Assembly (NCBI GenBank): GCA_019744815.1
Contig: JAIEUA010000003.1
Span: forward strand, 62,001-126,000
Direction of reading: 5' to 3'
DNA: 64,000 bases
Source: Phycisphaerales bacterium
Lineage (GTDB): Bacteria > Planctomycetota > Phycisphaerae > Phycisphaerales > UBA1924
Both the position numbers and the translations under genes were made by a program. Below the pieces are notes generated by a model. It saw nothing but the letters and a program-made list of their open reading frames with translations. It was not told where the DNA came from and searched no databases. Positions 8,244-16,726 of this stretch are shown here, piece after piece; the first letter of the stretch is position 1, and each line of letters begins with the position of its first letter.

Positions 8244-8296
8244 ACCCACGCGTGCGGCCAGCGCTTGAATCTCAGCCACCCCGCAAGCCCAAGCCA

Positions 8297-8316
8297 CCCT
8301 TCGCTTGCGCGAAGGG
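8297..8316. repeat. Perfect 8-bp hairpin downstream of asparagine synthetase
   Basis: CCCTTCGC, loop TTGC and GCGAAGGG form a perfect stem. It is the second hairpin in the 206-bp gap before the HAD gene and could end or attenuate the upstream transcript. The following bases (TTCGTTCTCT) are only weakly T-rich. Confidence 0.5.
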
Positions 8317-8339
8317 TTCGTTCTCTGAGCCCTCCACCC

Positions 8340-8410
8340 ATCACCCCTACGCTGCCCGTCTTCTTACTCCTTTCTCACGCCTCTCCCCTCACCCCTTCCC
8401 ACTCCCATCC
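8340..8410 (+). other. Pyrimidine-rich leader of the HAD hydrolase gene
   Basis: This roughly 70-nt tract is almost purely C and T and runs directly into the ATG at 8411. It is similar in composition to the octamer leaders at 6169 and 20639, though less strictly periodic. No Shine-Dalgarno sequence is visible. Confidence 0.5.
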
Positions 8411-9115
8411 ATGCTCATCCTCTTCGACATCGACGCCACCCTCCTTGTCACCGGCGGCGTCGGCATCCGCGCCATGGACGAGGCCGGCACGGCCCTCTTT
8501 GGCCCCGCCTGCAACGCCGGGGGCGTCGCCGTCGCCGGCCGCCTCGACCCGCTCATCATGCGAGACATGCTCGCCAAGGTCGGCAAGGCCGCCAGCCGCG
8601 AGAACCTGACCGCGTTCCGTGCCGCGTACGAGGACCGCATGCGACATCACTTCGCCCAGACCGGCGAAGGACGCGTGCAGTCGCGAGCCCTGCCCGGCGT
8701 GCACGACCTCGTCAACGCCCTCGACGGTCGCGACGCCACCACGCTCGGCGTGCTCACCGGCAACTTCGCTACCACGGGTTCGATGAAACTCCGTTCTGTT
8801 GATCTCAACCCCGAGCGGTTCCCGATCTGCGCCTGGGGCGACGAATCGCCGCACGATCCGCCGGAGCGGGCCCACCTGCCTCCGGTCGCGACGAAGCGCT
8901 ACCGCGACAAGCACGACCGCGACCCCTCCCGAGTGCTCATCATCGGCGACACGCCGCACGACGTGCACTGCGCCAAAGTCCACGGCCACGCGTGCCTGGG
9001 CGTCGGCACCGGCCAGTTCACCGCGGCGGATCTCAAGGCGTCCGGCGCGGATCACGCGGTGGATGATCTCAGCGACACGCACTCGGTCCTGCGCTTCATC
9101 GACACGCTGCGCTGA
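8411..9115 (+). CDS. HAD-superfamily hydrolase (phosphatase-like)
   Basis: This 234-residue protein has HAD motif I at the very N-terminus (LFDIDATLL; nucleophile D6, acid/base D8), a motif II region (LGVLTGN) and motif IV (VLIIGDTPHDVHCAK). The cap between motifs I and II is helical, as in phosphoglycolate-phosphatase-like or beta-phosphoglucomutase-like enzymes. The substrate is not determinable. ATG 8411 is fixed by motif I beginning four residues later. It follows asparagine synthetase on the same strand after a 206-nt gap with two hairpins, so co-transcription is uncertain. Confidence 0.85.
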   Translation: MLILFDIDATLLVTGGVGIRAMDEAGTALFGPACNAGGVAVAGRLDPLIMRDMLAKVGKAASRENLTAFRAAYEDRMRHHFAQTGEGRVQSRALPGVHDLVNALDGRDATTLGVLTGNFATTGSMKLRSVDLNPERFPICAWGDESPHDPPERAHLPPVATKRYRDKHDRDPSRVLIIGDTPHDVHCAKVHGHACLGVGTGQFTAADLKASGADHAVDDLSDTHSVLRFIDTLR

Positions 9116-9148
9116 GCGCGAGCATCAACGTCGAGAGACTCTCTGTCC

Positions 9149-9247
9149 GGGTGCCACGGCTTGGCGGATCTGAGCCAAGCCGTGTGGTCGCTCCGCAATC
9201 GCAAGCCCTCACACTGGTTGGCTCCGAGCCGCCAACCAGTGGCACCC
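9149..9247. repeat. Compound nested inverted repeat (about 99 bp)
   Basis: Outer arms GGGTGCCAC (9149-9157) and GTGGCACCC (9239-9247) enclose two inner palindromes: ACGGCTTGGC/GCCAAGCCGT at 9156-9183 and ACTGGTTGGC/GCCAACCAGT at 9213-9242. The ACGGCTTGGC palindrome recurs at 20192-20219. It lies between the HAD gene and the minus-strand ABC operon terminator. Confidence 0.75.
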
Positions 9248-9251
9248 GAGC

Positions 9252-9281
9252 AAAGAAAAAGGCCCCGATATCTCGGGGCCT
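9252..9281 (-). terminator. Intrinsic terminator of the ABC transporter operon
   Basis: Reading on the minus strand, AGGCCCCGA, loop GATA and TCGGGGCCT form a perfect 9-bp stem followed by TTTTTCTTT. It lies about 40 nt past the permease stop and fits a rho-independent terminator. Confidence 0.85.
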
Positions 9282-9286
9282 CGCTC

Positions 9287-9322
9287 TTCATTTGAGCTTT
9301 TCGCTTTTCGCTTTGAGCTTTC
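9287..9322. repeat. 7-nt-period TTTGAGC/TTTTCGC tract
   Basis: This AT-richer tract is built of TTTGAGC and TTTTCGC units and abuts the stop codon of the permease gene. Similar units occur at 20086-20122 and at 31439-31453 before atpH. Function unknown. Confidence 0.45.
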
Positions 9323-10759
9323 TTACGCCATCCGCACCCACTTGATCAGCGTCGCAAAGTTCGGCGGCTTGCCGTACATCAGGACGCCGATCCGGAAGAT
9401 CTTCGCCGATGCCCAGCACATGAACACGACCGTGAGCAGGCCGACGAGGATGCTGACCGGGATCTGCCACATCGGCACCGGCTCGCTGCCGCTGATGCGG
9501 AGCACCATCACAAAGGGGTTGATCAAGGGCACGAACGAGCAGACCTGCGCGAACATCGAGTTGGGGTTCCGCAGGATCGGCATCCACAGCATCATCGGGA
9601 CGACCAGGATGAGCATCACCGGTGTCATCAGGCTCTGCGCCTCGTTGATGTCGTTCACCGCCGCTCCGATCGACGCCATCAGGCACGCGACCATCACGTA
9701 CGCCAGCACGAAGTAGATCAGCAGAAGGATCAGGTTCTGCCACGCGACCAGGTCGGCCATCGCAAAGAAGATGAGCGCCGCCACGCCCGCCCCGGAGAAC
9801 AGGGACAGGATCAGCAGGCCCACCGCACCCTTGCCGATGATCTTGCCCAGCATCAGATGCAGCGGGCTCACCGCCGACAGAATCACCTCCATCACGCGGC
9901 TGGACTTCTCCTCGATGGTGCTCATCAGGAGATACTGGCCGGCGCTGAACGTGCTGATCCACAGCAGGAACATGAACGCGCCCGGCACCAGCAGCTTGGC
10001 GGCCTCGTTGATCTTCGAGTCGCCGGTCGCGGTCACCGCCTTCTCTTCCGCCACCGGAGGCGCCATCAGCGCCCGCATCCGATCGATGTTCTGTCCCGCG
10101 TCGGCGAGTCGTGTGTCCACGATCGCGCGGCTCGCCTGCCGCCGGATGTCGCTCTGCACCTCGATGTCCAACCTCGGGGCGGTCAACAACTGATACGACC
10201 CGAAGACCGGCTGCCCCTTCTCTTCTTCCTCCGAAACCACCGAGTTCTTGGGGATCACGATGAGCGCCAGGCGCGACGCGTTTCCGTCCTCGGCCTTCTC
10301 ACGACCCGTGGCCTTCAGGATCGCCTGCCGCGCCTCGTCCACCGGGGTCTCCGGCGGCAGCACCTGCACCGTGAGGTTCGTATCCGCGATCATGTTCGCC
10401 ATGTTCGCGGCCGGGTTGGCCTCCATCTGCTTCTTGATGTCGCCCGTTGTCTTCTCGCTCAGGCCCGACGACTTGATCGCCTTGTCGATCTGTTCCTTGG
10501 TTTCCTTCTCACGCTGCTCGCGACGCTCCCGCACCTTCTCCGGGCTGAACGCTTCGACGATCCGAGGCGCCACCTTCCCGCTCTGGTCGATCACCGCGAT
10601 GTGGCCGAAAACCGTCGGCGGCTTCTTGTTCATCAAGAGCGGCAGCGCCACCATCGCCACCGTCATGAAGAACGGCGGCAGCAGCAGGCCGAGGATGAAC
10701 GCCTTGGTAAAGACCGTCGCGGTGAACTCTTTCCACGCGATGATGAAGACCTTAACCAC
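9323..10759 (-). CDS. ABC-2 type transporter permease (NatB/YhaP-like)
   Basis: This 478-residue integral membrane protein has one N-terminal helix (AFILGLLLPPFFMTVAMVAL), a large extracytoplasmic domain (about residues 50-250) and then five or six helices. The segment STIEEKSSRVMEVILSAVSP matches the conserved ABC-2 permease region of Na+-efflux/antibiotic-type exporters. GTG start at 10759; the start codon overlaps the ATPase stop by 8 nt (GTGGTTAA). It pairs with the ATPase encoded just upstream. Substrate not predictable; sodium or drug export are possibilities for the family. Confidence 0.87.
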   Translation of the reverse strand: MVKVFIIAWKEFTATVFTKAFILGLLLPPFFMTVAMVALPLLMNKKPPTVFGHIAVIDQSGKVAPRIVEAFSPEKVRERREQREKETKEQIDKAIKSSGLSEKTTGDIKKQMEANPAANMANMIADTNLTVQVLPPETPVDEARQAILKATGREKAEDGNASRLALIVIPKNSVVSEEEEKGQPVFGSYQLLTAPRLDIEVQSDIRRQASRAIVDTRLADAGQNIDRMRALMAPPVAEEKAVTATGDSKINEAAKLLVPGAFMFLLWISTFSAGQYLLMSTIEEKSSRVMEVILSAVSPLHLMLGKIIGKGAVGLLILSLFSGAGVAALIFFAMADLVAWQNLILLLIYFVLAYVMVACLMASIGAAVNDINEAQSLMTPVMLILVVPMMLWMPILRNPNSMFAQVCSFVPLINPFVMVLRISGSEPVPMWQIPVSILVGLLTVVFMCWASAKIFRIGVLMYGKPPNFATLIKWVRMA

Positions 10760-11744
10760 GCGTCACCTCCTCCAGTTCGGTCGCCGCACCCTTGCCCGCC
10801 TGCAGCGTCTGCCGCAGCTTCTCCGCCGATTCCCCGCCGCTCCCGCCCACGATGTCGATGAAGATGTCCTCCAGGCTCGCTCGTTTGAGCTCGAGCCGCC
10901 GCACCGGAGCGAGCATCGCGGCCTGCTTCATAAGCTCCGCCACATCGGCCCCGTCTCGGAGCCGAAGATCAAGGACGCCGTCGATCTCAACGACTTCCTT
11001 CACGCCCGGCAACCCGCCCCAACCGCGGCCGATGTCGGAAGCGTTCATGGGTTCGACGACCATCGTCTTGGGGTCGTACTTCCGCCAGACATCTTCGAGA
11101 GACGAGTCGATCACCTTCTCGCCCTTGTGGATCATGAAGATGTTGTCGCACAGCTCCTCGGCCTCGCGCATCGCGTGGGTCGAGAAGATGATGGTGGCGC
11201 CGCGATCGTTCTGTTCCTGGATCAATTCTCGCATCAGCCGCCGATTCACAGGGTCCAAACCCGTGAACACCTCGTCGAGGATCAAGAGGTCGGGCTCATG
11301 GATCACCGAGGTGATGAACTGCACCTTCTGCTGCATGCCCTTGGAGAGTTCCTCGCACTTCTTGCGGTACGTCTCCTGCAAGCCGGTGCGAACCAGCCAC
11401 TCCTTCACCCGCTTGTCGGCCGTGGCGCTGTCGATGCCCTTCAGCCGCGCCATGTAGTTGAGGAACGCCCCGACCTTCATCTTCTTGTACACGCCGCGCT
11501 CTTCGGGCAGGTACCCGATGCGGTCCTTGCTCTCGACCGCGCTGGCCTTGCCCAGGACGCGCAGGTCGCCCTGGTCGGGGAAGATGATCGACATGATCAT
11601 GCGGATGGTGGTGCTCTTGCCGGCTCCGTTGGGGCCGATGAAGCCGTAGAGCGAACCCTCGGGCACGTCGAGGTCGAGGCTCTCGACCGCGACCTTGGGT
11701 CCGAAGGTCTTCCGCACGCCGCGTATCTCGATGGCGTTACTCAA
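10752..11744 (-). CDS. ABC transporter ATP-binding protein
   Basis: This 330-residue ATPase has Walker A GPNGAGKST, signature LSKGMQQKV, Walker B LLILDE with a following TGLDP, and a switch His in IIFSTHAM. A C-terminal extension of about 90 residues resembles the DUF4162 domain of export ATPases. I start it at TTG 11744 ((M)SNAIEIRGVRKTFG), which overlaps the regulator stop by 8 nt (TTGAGTAA). The longer frame upstream only reads through the regulator. It energises the permease encoded downstream. Confidence 0.88.
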   Translation of the reverse strand: MSNAIEIRGVRKTFGPKVAVESLDLDVPEGSLYGFIGPNGAGKSTTIRMIMSIIFPDQGDLRVLGKASAVESKDRIGYLPEERGVYKKMKVGAFLNYMARLKGIDSATADKRVKEWLVRTGLQETYRKKCEELSKGMQQKVQFITSVIHEPDLLILDEVFTGLDPVNRRLMRELIQEQNDRGATIIFSTHAMREAEELCDNIFMIHKGEKVIDSSLEDVWRKYDPKTMVVEPMNASDIGRGWGGLPGVKEVVEIDGVLDLRLRDGADVAELMKQAAMLAPVRRLELKRASLEDIFIDIVGGSGGESAEKLRQTLQAGKGAATELEEVTRG

Positions 11745-12480
11745 TCGTGTCTCTCCGCGTGGTGTTCGAGTCCTTCCCGCTCCCGCGGGGGGCTTTTGTC
11801 GATCGGTCTTTCCCCGGCCGGTTGTTCGCTTTCGGCTTCGTGGTCTTTCGGCTCGCGCCTTGTTCGCCCGTTGGCGGGTGACCCAGGCTCGGCGTGCCGT
11901 CGTAGCGGCGTCCACCGGTCGAAGGCCAGAACGCCATCACCAGCGACATGGTCGTCCCCTCCCCGCTCGAGCGGCCCGCCTCGATCTCGTCCTCGATCTC
12001 GCGGAGCAGCGCGTTCAGCCGCGCCAGCCTCTTGGCGTCGACTCTTCCCGTGTGGATGCGGCACCAGAGGTTCCGCTCCGGGCCGGTCTGCTTGATCCCG
12101 CCCGCCCGGATCGCCGCCGACACCCCACGATCGGCCGTTCGAAGCAGCGACGACGTCACGCGGGTGAGCTGCTTGGCGCTCTTGGCGTCCTTGCGATCGA
12201 CCGGCAACCGCACGTCCTTGGCCGCGACCGAGTAGACCGCCTGCATCCGCGGCCCGACCCGCTCTTCCCCGACCCGCTTCACGATCCCCGCCCGTTCGAG
12301 GATCCGCATGTGGTGGTACAGCCCGTCGCCCGGCCGGTCCAGCGCCTCCGCCAGCCGCGGCACCGCGCAGGGCCCGATCATCCGCAACAGGTCCACCATC
12401 TGCAGCCGCACCGACGACGAGATCGCCCGCCACTGCGCGGGGCTTGAGAGCACCAGTTCATCCGGAAGATCTCTTGCCAT
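11737..12480 (-). CDS. ArsR-like winged-helix transcriptional regulator
   Basis: This 247-residue protein has an N-terminal winged helix (residues about 10-95: SSSVRLQMVDLLRMIGPCAV, then RPGDGLYHHMRILERAGIVK as recognition helix and wing). A longer C-terminal region is of unknown fold and ends in a basic, Pro/Lys/Arg-rich tail. It heads a three-gene operon with the ABC ATPase and permease, so it probably controls the exporter and itself. A 6-bp dyad about 46-63 nt upstream is a candidate operator. ATG 12480. No cysteine metal site is evident, so the ligand may not be a metal. Confidence 0.75.
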   Translation of the reverse strand: MARDLPDELVLSSPAQWRAISSSVRLQMVDLLRMIGPCAVPRLAEALDRPGDGLYHHMRILERAGIVKRVGEERVGPRMQAVYSVAAKDVRLPVDRKDAKSAKQLTRVTSSLLRTADRGVSAAIRAGGIKQTGPERNLWCRIHTGRVDAKRLARLNALLREIEDEIEAGRSSGEGTTMSLVMAFWPSTGGRRYDGTPSLGHPPTGEQGASRKTTKPKANNRPGKDRSTKAPRGSGKDSNTTRRDTIE

Positions 12481-12525
12481 GCCAGACTGTCCTCGTCCCC
12501 CTCGGTGAAATCGTACGCCTGTTTT

Positions 12526-12543
12526 TCACCCATGTTCGGGTGA
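12526..12543 (-). promoter_or_regulatory. Candidate operator of the ABC operon
   Basis: TCACCC (12526-12531), a 6-nt centre and GGGTGA (12538-12543) form a perfect dyad, 46-63 nt upstream of the winged-helix regulator start. Its size and place suit autoregulation by a dimeric ArsR-like protein. The binding role is inference. Confidence 0.4.
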
Positions 12544-12724
12544 GGTTGCAACTTCCAGGGTCCGGGCGGCGTGGAGCCCACGGTTCTCGGGGCTGGCTCC
12601 GCACGATCATTCGCGACGCGGCCCGCGGGGGAGGGGAATCACGGCCCTTAAACGCCCTCAAGCGGGGAGGGGCATGCGGGCCGTCCGAACCAATCGCTGG
12701 CGTTCATCCCGCTACATTTGTCCG

Positions 12725-13819
12725 ATGCCCGCTCCGTCCATCGAACCCGCGATCCGCAAGCGTCTCGACGATCTCGTCGACGAGCACGCCCGCTTGTGCA
12801 GCGATCTCGAAGACCCCGCGATCCTCACCGACCACAAGGCCGTCCGCGAGCGTTCTATCCGTAAGGCCGCCATCGACGAGGCCGTCGCCGACGTCAAGCG
12901 GCTTCGCACCATGATCGCCGACATCCACGAGCTCGAGGCCGCCCTCAAGCCCGGCGGCAACGCCGACATGGCCGAGCTCGCCCGCGAAGAGCTCCCGACC
13001 CTGACCGCCAACGCCGCGGACACCCTCGGCCGCATCAAGGCCGCGCTGGTTCAGGGTGAAGACAACCGGATCGGCTCGGTCATCGTCGAGCTCCGTGCCG
13101 GCACCGGCGGCGACGAGGCCGCGCTTTGGTGCCGCGACCTGCTCGAGATGTACACCAAGTACGCCAACAAAAAGGGCTGGAAGTTCGAGCTGCTCGACTT
13201 CGTCCCCGAATCCGACGCCGGCGGCATCAAGAGCGCCGTCGCCAACGTCAAGGGCCCGGGCGTGTGGAACGAGCTTGCCTTCGAAGCCGGCGTGCACAGC
13301 GTCAAGCGTGTCCCCGCCACCGAAGCGGCGGGCCGCGTGCACACCAGCACCGCCACCGTCGCCACGCTCCCCGAGCCCGAGGAGGTCGACGTCAACATCA
13401 ACTGGGCCGAAGACGTCGAAGAGTTCGCCACCCGCGCCCAAGGGCCCGGCGGCCAGAACGTCAACAAGGTCGAGACCGCCTGGCAGATCCACCACAAGCC
13501 CAGCGGCATCATCATCAAGATGATGGAAGCCAAGAGCCAGCAGCAGAACCGCGACCGCGCCCGCCGCCTGCTCGTCACCCGCCTCTACGAGTTCGAACGC
13601 CAGAAACAGCACAACGCGCGAGCCGAGTCCCGCAAATCCCAGATCCGCGGCGGCGACCGCAGCGAGAAGATCCGCACCTACCGCTGGAAAGAAGGCATCG
13701 TCGCCGACGAACGCCTCCCCGGCGAGTACCAGCTCCGCGACATCATGGCCGGCGACCTCTCCAAGCTCATGCACGACCTGCTCGAACAGGAAACGGCGAA
13801 GCGGATTGCGGAGCTTTGA
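12725..13819 (+). CDS. prfA: Peptide chain release factor 1
   Basis: This 364-residue factor terminates translation at UAA and UAG. The GGQ peptidyl-hydrolysis motif is present (GPGGQNVNKVETA), and the codon-recognition loop reads VPATEAAGRVHTS. Its P-A-T tripeptide identifies RF1 rather than RF2. ATG 12725. It faces away from the minus-strand ABC regulator with a 244-nt divergent gap. A methyltransferase partner (prmC) is not in the window. Confidence 0.96.
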   Translation: MPAPSIEPAIRKRLDDLVDEHARLCSDLEDPAILTDHKAVRERSIRKAAIDEAVADVKRLRTMIADIHELEAALKPGGNADMAELAREELPTLTANAADTLGRIKAALVQGEDNRIGSVIVELRAGTGGDEAALWCRDLLEMYTKYANKKGWKFELLDFVPESDAGGIKSAVANVKGPGVWNELAFEAGVHSVKRVPATEAAGRVHTSTATVATLPEPEEVDVNINWAEDVEEFATRAQGPGGQNVNKVETAWQIHHKPSGIIIKMMEAKSQQQNRDRARRLLVTRLYEFERQKQHNARAESRKSQIRGGDRSEKIRTYRWKEGIVADERLPGEYQLRDIMAGDLSKLMHDLLEQETAKRIAEL

Positions 13820-13914
13820 GTCCTCGGGGCCCGGCGTGACAACCGTTGCGACGAGCGTTGTGAAATCGGCACGGGTTGAGCCCCAATAGCCTTCCGCCTC
13901 GTGGAGGGCAGCAA

Positions 13915-15405
13915 ATGTCCGAGTCGCTCGCGGCCGAACCGTCCGTATCGAAACAGGTGCCCGCTCAGCCGGTCACGCCGCCGCAGCGCATCGCCGCGAT
14001 CGATGTCGCACGCGGCGTCGCGCTGCTCGGCATCTTCTGCGTGAACATCCACTACATGGGTGAGGCCTCGGGCACGTACTTCGATCACGTCCCGCCAGCC
14101 ACCGCCGACGCGCTCTCGCAAGGTGCGTGGTACTTCTACAAGACCTTGTGCGAGGGCAAGTTCTATCCCCTCTTCGCGACGCTGTTCGGCGCCGGCCTCG
14201 CGATCCAGTTCGAGCGCGCCCGCGCACGAGCGGCCGCCGACCCCTCACGCGGCCCTCGCTCGAAGTGGGCGATCTGGTGGGCCCACCCGATCCGGCGCTT
14301 GATTGCCCTGCTCTTCATCGGCCTCGCCCACGCGCTCTTGGTGTGGTTCGGCGACATTCTCGTGGTCTACGCCGTGCTCGGCTTCGCGATGCTGATCCTC
14401 GTCCGCCTTTCGGTGCGAGGTCTCGCGATCGCCGCGGGTGTCCTCGCGTCGGTTTCAGGTTTCTTTCTCCTGCTGGGGGTGCTCGCCATCGCGTTCTCGG
14501 CCGGCCCGAGCAATCGCCCCAGCCCGACGGCTGTGAACGCGTCGCCTCCGAGCGCCGCCGCCACATCAGCATCATCCCCAGATGGAGCAACCCCATCGAC
14601 ACCGGCGCCGGATGCGCCGGCCGCGGCCGATGCAGCGGCTGAGAAGCCCGCCTTCGTCATCGACGATCGTCCGCCGTTCGAGCAGATCCTCGACGGCTTC
14701 AAGCAGCGCACGCTCACCGGTCCCTGGGACCAGCCGTACCGCGAGCTCGAAACCCGCGTGATGCGCGACGGACCGTTCTCCCAGTTGTTCGCTGTTCGCG
14801 CCCTTGGCTGGCTCATGGCCTTCGTCTTCACGCTCTTCGGCGGCGGTACCGTGATCCTCGCACTCTTCTGCGTCGGCGCGATCATCATCAAGACCGACCT
14901 CTTCCATCCACGCCACGGGATTCTTCACCGGCGTCTCAGCCTCATCGGCCTGCTGCTTGGGCTTCCGATTGCCGTCGCCGCCGTGTGGGTCAAGCCCCAC
15001 AGCGAGTCGCACGCGTGGGCCGCGCTTCTCTACGGCTTCGGGCTGACCTTCGGTGGCCCGCTGCTGACGATGGGATACCTCTTCACCATCGTCCGCTGGA
15101 CCCACGCCGGCGTCGCCGCTTCGATTGCGCGGCTCTTCGCCGACGCCGGGCGCATGGCGCTGACCACGTACCTGCTTTGCTCCATCCTTGGCACAGGCGT
15201 CTTCTACTACTGGGGCTTGGGATGGTTCGGCCAGACCACCTCGTTCGAACGCTTCGGCATCCTGGCGATCATCTTCGCATCGGTGGTGGTGTTCGCGCAC
15301 CTGTGGCTCAGGCACTTTGCCTTCGGCCCGGCGGAGTGGCTGTGGCGCAGCGTGACATACCTGAAACCGCAGCCGCTCCGGACCAAGTCCGGCGGTGACG
15401 AGTAG
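13915..15405 (+). CDS. DUF418-family multi-pass membrane protein
   Basis: This 496-residue membrane protein has the family opening RIAAIDVARGVALLGIFCVN followed by about eight hydrophobic segments. A hydrophilic Ser/Pro/Ala-rich linker sits near residues 200-245 between two helix bundles. DUF418 (YeiB-like) proteins have no agreed biochemical role. The start at ATG 13915 is chosen because GGAGGG lies 6 nt upstream (13903-13908); an earlier in-frame start at 13876 lacks such a site. Its 3' end overlaps the flavoprotein gene by 11 nt. Confidence 0.83.
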   Translation: MSESLAAEPSVSKQVPAQPVTPPQRIAAIDVARGVALLGIFCVNIHYMGEASGTYFDHVPPATADALSQGAWYFYKTLCEGKFYPLFATLFGAGLAIQFERARARAAADPSRGPRSKWAIWWAHPIRRLIALLFIGLAHALLVWFGDILVVYAVLGFAMLILVRLSVRGLAIAAGVLASVSGFFLLLGVLAIAFSAGPSNRPSPTAVNASPPSAAATSASSPDGATPSTPAPDAPAAADAAAEKPAFVIDDRPPFEQILDGFKQRTLTGPWDQPYRELETRVMRDGPFSQLFAVRALGWLMAFVFTLFGGGTVILALFCVGAIIIKTDLFHPRHGILHRRLSLIGLLLGLPIAVAAVWVKPHSESHAWAALLYGFGLTFGGPLLTMGYLFTIVRWTHAGVAASIARLFADAGRMALTTYLLCSILGTGVFYYWGLGWFGQTTSFERFGILAIIFASVVVFAHLWLRHFAFGPAEWLWRSVTYLKPQPLRTKSGGDE

Positions 15406-16726
15406 GGAGGTCCCGTACTCTCCGGCCGTGTCCGCTCGATGTGACATCGCCATCATCGGCGCCGGAGCCGCCGGCCTCTTCGCCTCGATCTGGGCGGCCC
15501 GCACGCTCCGCGCCTCAACGAGCCCCGAGCGTCCGCGAGCGGGTTCCGTCCTCGCCCTCGACGGCGCCACCAAGCTCGGCGCCAAGATCCTCGTCGCAGG
15601 GGGTGGGCGCTGCAACGTCACACACCACGCCGTTGACGAATCTGCCTACGCCGGCAGCAGCCGAAACGCGATCAAGAAGGTGCTGCGTCGCTTCGACGTG
15701 CCGCAGACCGTCCAGTTCTTCCGCGAACGAGGCGTCGACCTCAAACGCGAAGAGACCGGCAAGCTCTTCCCGACCACGGACGACGCCCACACGGTGCTCG
15801 ACGCGTTGCTCGGTGCTGCTTCCGACGCCGGCGTCTCGCTGCTCACTGCGCACAGAGTCAACGTTGTGCGCACAAACGTGGATCTGTTCCTCGTGGAACA
15901 CTCACGCGGCGAGCTCCTCGCCCGCAAGATCATCCTGGCCACCGGCGGCAAGAGCCTTCCCAAGACCGGCTCGGATGGCCACGGCCACGAACTCGCACGC
16001 GCACTCGGCCACACCATCACCCCACGCGTCTTCCCCGCGCTTGTGCCACTGACGATCCCCAAGGACCACTGGCTCACCACCCTCAGCGGCGTGACGTTGC
16101 CCGCAACCCTCGAACTCCGCGCTAGGTCCGGCAAGAAGCTGCAGTCGTTCACCAACTCGACGCTCGTGACCCACTTCGGTCTGAGCGGCCCGAGCGTGCT
16201 CGACATGAGCCGCTACTACACGGCGGAGAAGCTGGACAACCCGCACGACCCGCCGCGGCTGGTGATGAACTGGATCCCCGGCGAATCGCTGGATGCGCTC
16301 GACGCGTTCCTCGCCGCCGAGGGACGGCGCGGTGGGACGACGCTGCGGCGTTCGCTCGAAGGCAAGCTGCCCGAGCGTGTGCTCACGGCCCTCGCGGCGA
16401 GTGTGGGACTTGAGCTCAATGCTTCGTTGGCGACAATGCCAAAGGACAAACGCCGGGCGCTTGCTGCCGCGATGACGGAGCTTGAGCTTCCCATCAGCGG
16501 CGACCGCGGCTATCTGTTCGCGGAGGTCACGGCCGGCGGCGTGCCGTTGAGTGAGATTCACTTGGACACGATGGAAAGCCGCGTCTGTCCGGGGCTGCAC
16601 CTCTGCGGCGAGATCTGCGATGTGGACGGGCGCATCGGCGGGTTCAACTTCCAATGGGCGTGGGCGAGCGGCTATGTCGCGGGGTGTGGCGCGGCGAACG
16701 GATTGTCCACTACACTCGCCCCGTGA
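15395..16726 (+). CDS. HI0933-type FAD-dependent oxidoreductase
   Basis: This protein of up to 443 residues has an N-terminal FAD Rossmann fold (IAIIGAGAAGLFAS), the family hallmark KILVAGGGRCNVTH, and a C-terminal glycine-rich flavin motif (GLHLCGEICDVDGRIGGFN). Members bind FAD and some reduce unsaturated substrates, but physiological roles vary. A copy of a dispersed palindromic repeat (15517-15548) is inserted in frame between the first helix and second strand, adding about ten residues (SPERPRAGS). GTG 15395 overlaps the upstream gene; GTG 15428 is a plausible alternative. The stop overlaps the AroDE start. Confidence 0.83.
   Translation: MTSREVPYSPAVSARCDIAIIGAGAAGLFASIWAARTLRASTSPERPRAGSVLALDGATKLGAKILVAGGGRCNVTHHAVDESAYAGSSRNAIKKVLRRFDVPQTVQFFRERGVDLKREETGKLFPTTDDAHTVLDALLGAASDAGVSLLTAHRVNVVRTNVDLFLVEHSRGELLARKIILATGGKSLPKTGSDGHGHELARALGHTITPRVFPALVPLTIPKDHWLTTLSGVTLPATLELRARSGKKLQSFTNSTLVTHFGLSGPSVLDMSRYYTAEKLDNPHDPPRLVMNWIPGESLDALDAFLAAEGRRGGTTLRRSLEGKLPERVLTALAASVGLELNASLATMPKDKRRALAAAMTELELPISGDRGYLFAEVTAGGVPLSEIHLDTMESRVCPGLHLCGEICDVDGRIGGFNFQWAWASGYVAGCGAANGLSTTLAP
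15517..15548 (+). repeat. Family A palindromic repeat inside the flavoprotein gene
   Basis: The copy begins AACGAGCCCCGAGCGT and continues CCGCGAGCGGGTTCCG. Other copies occur at 18523, 18571, 50322, 50384, 51061 and 56168. Here it is read in frame as part of the protein. Confidence 0.8.
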
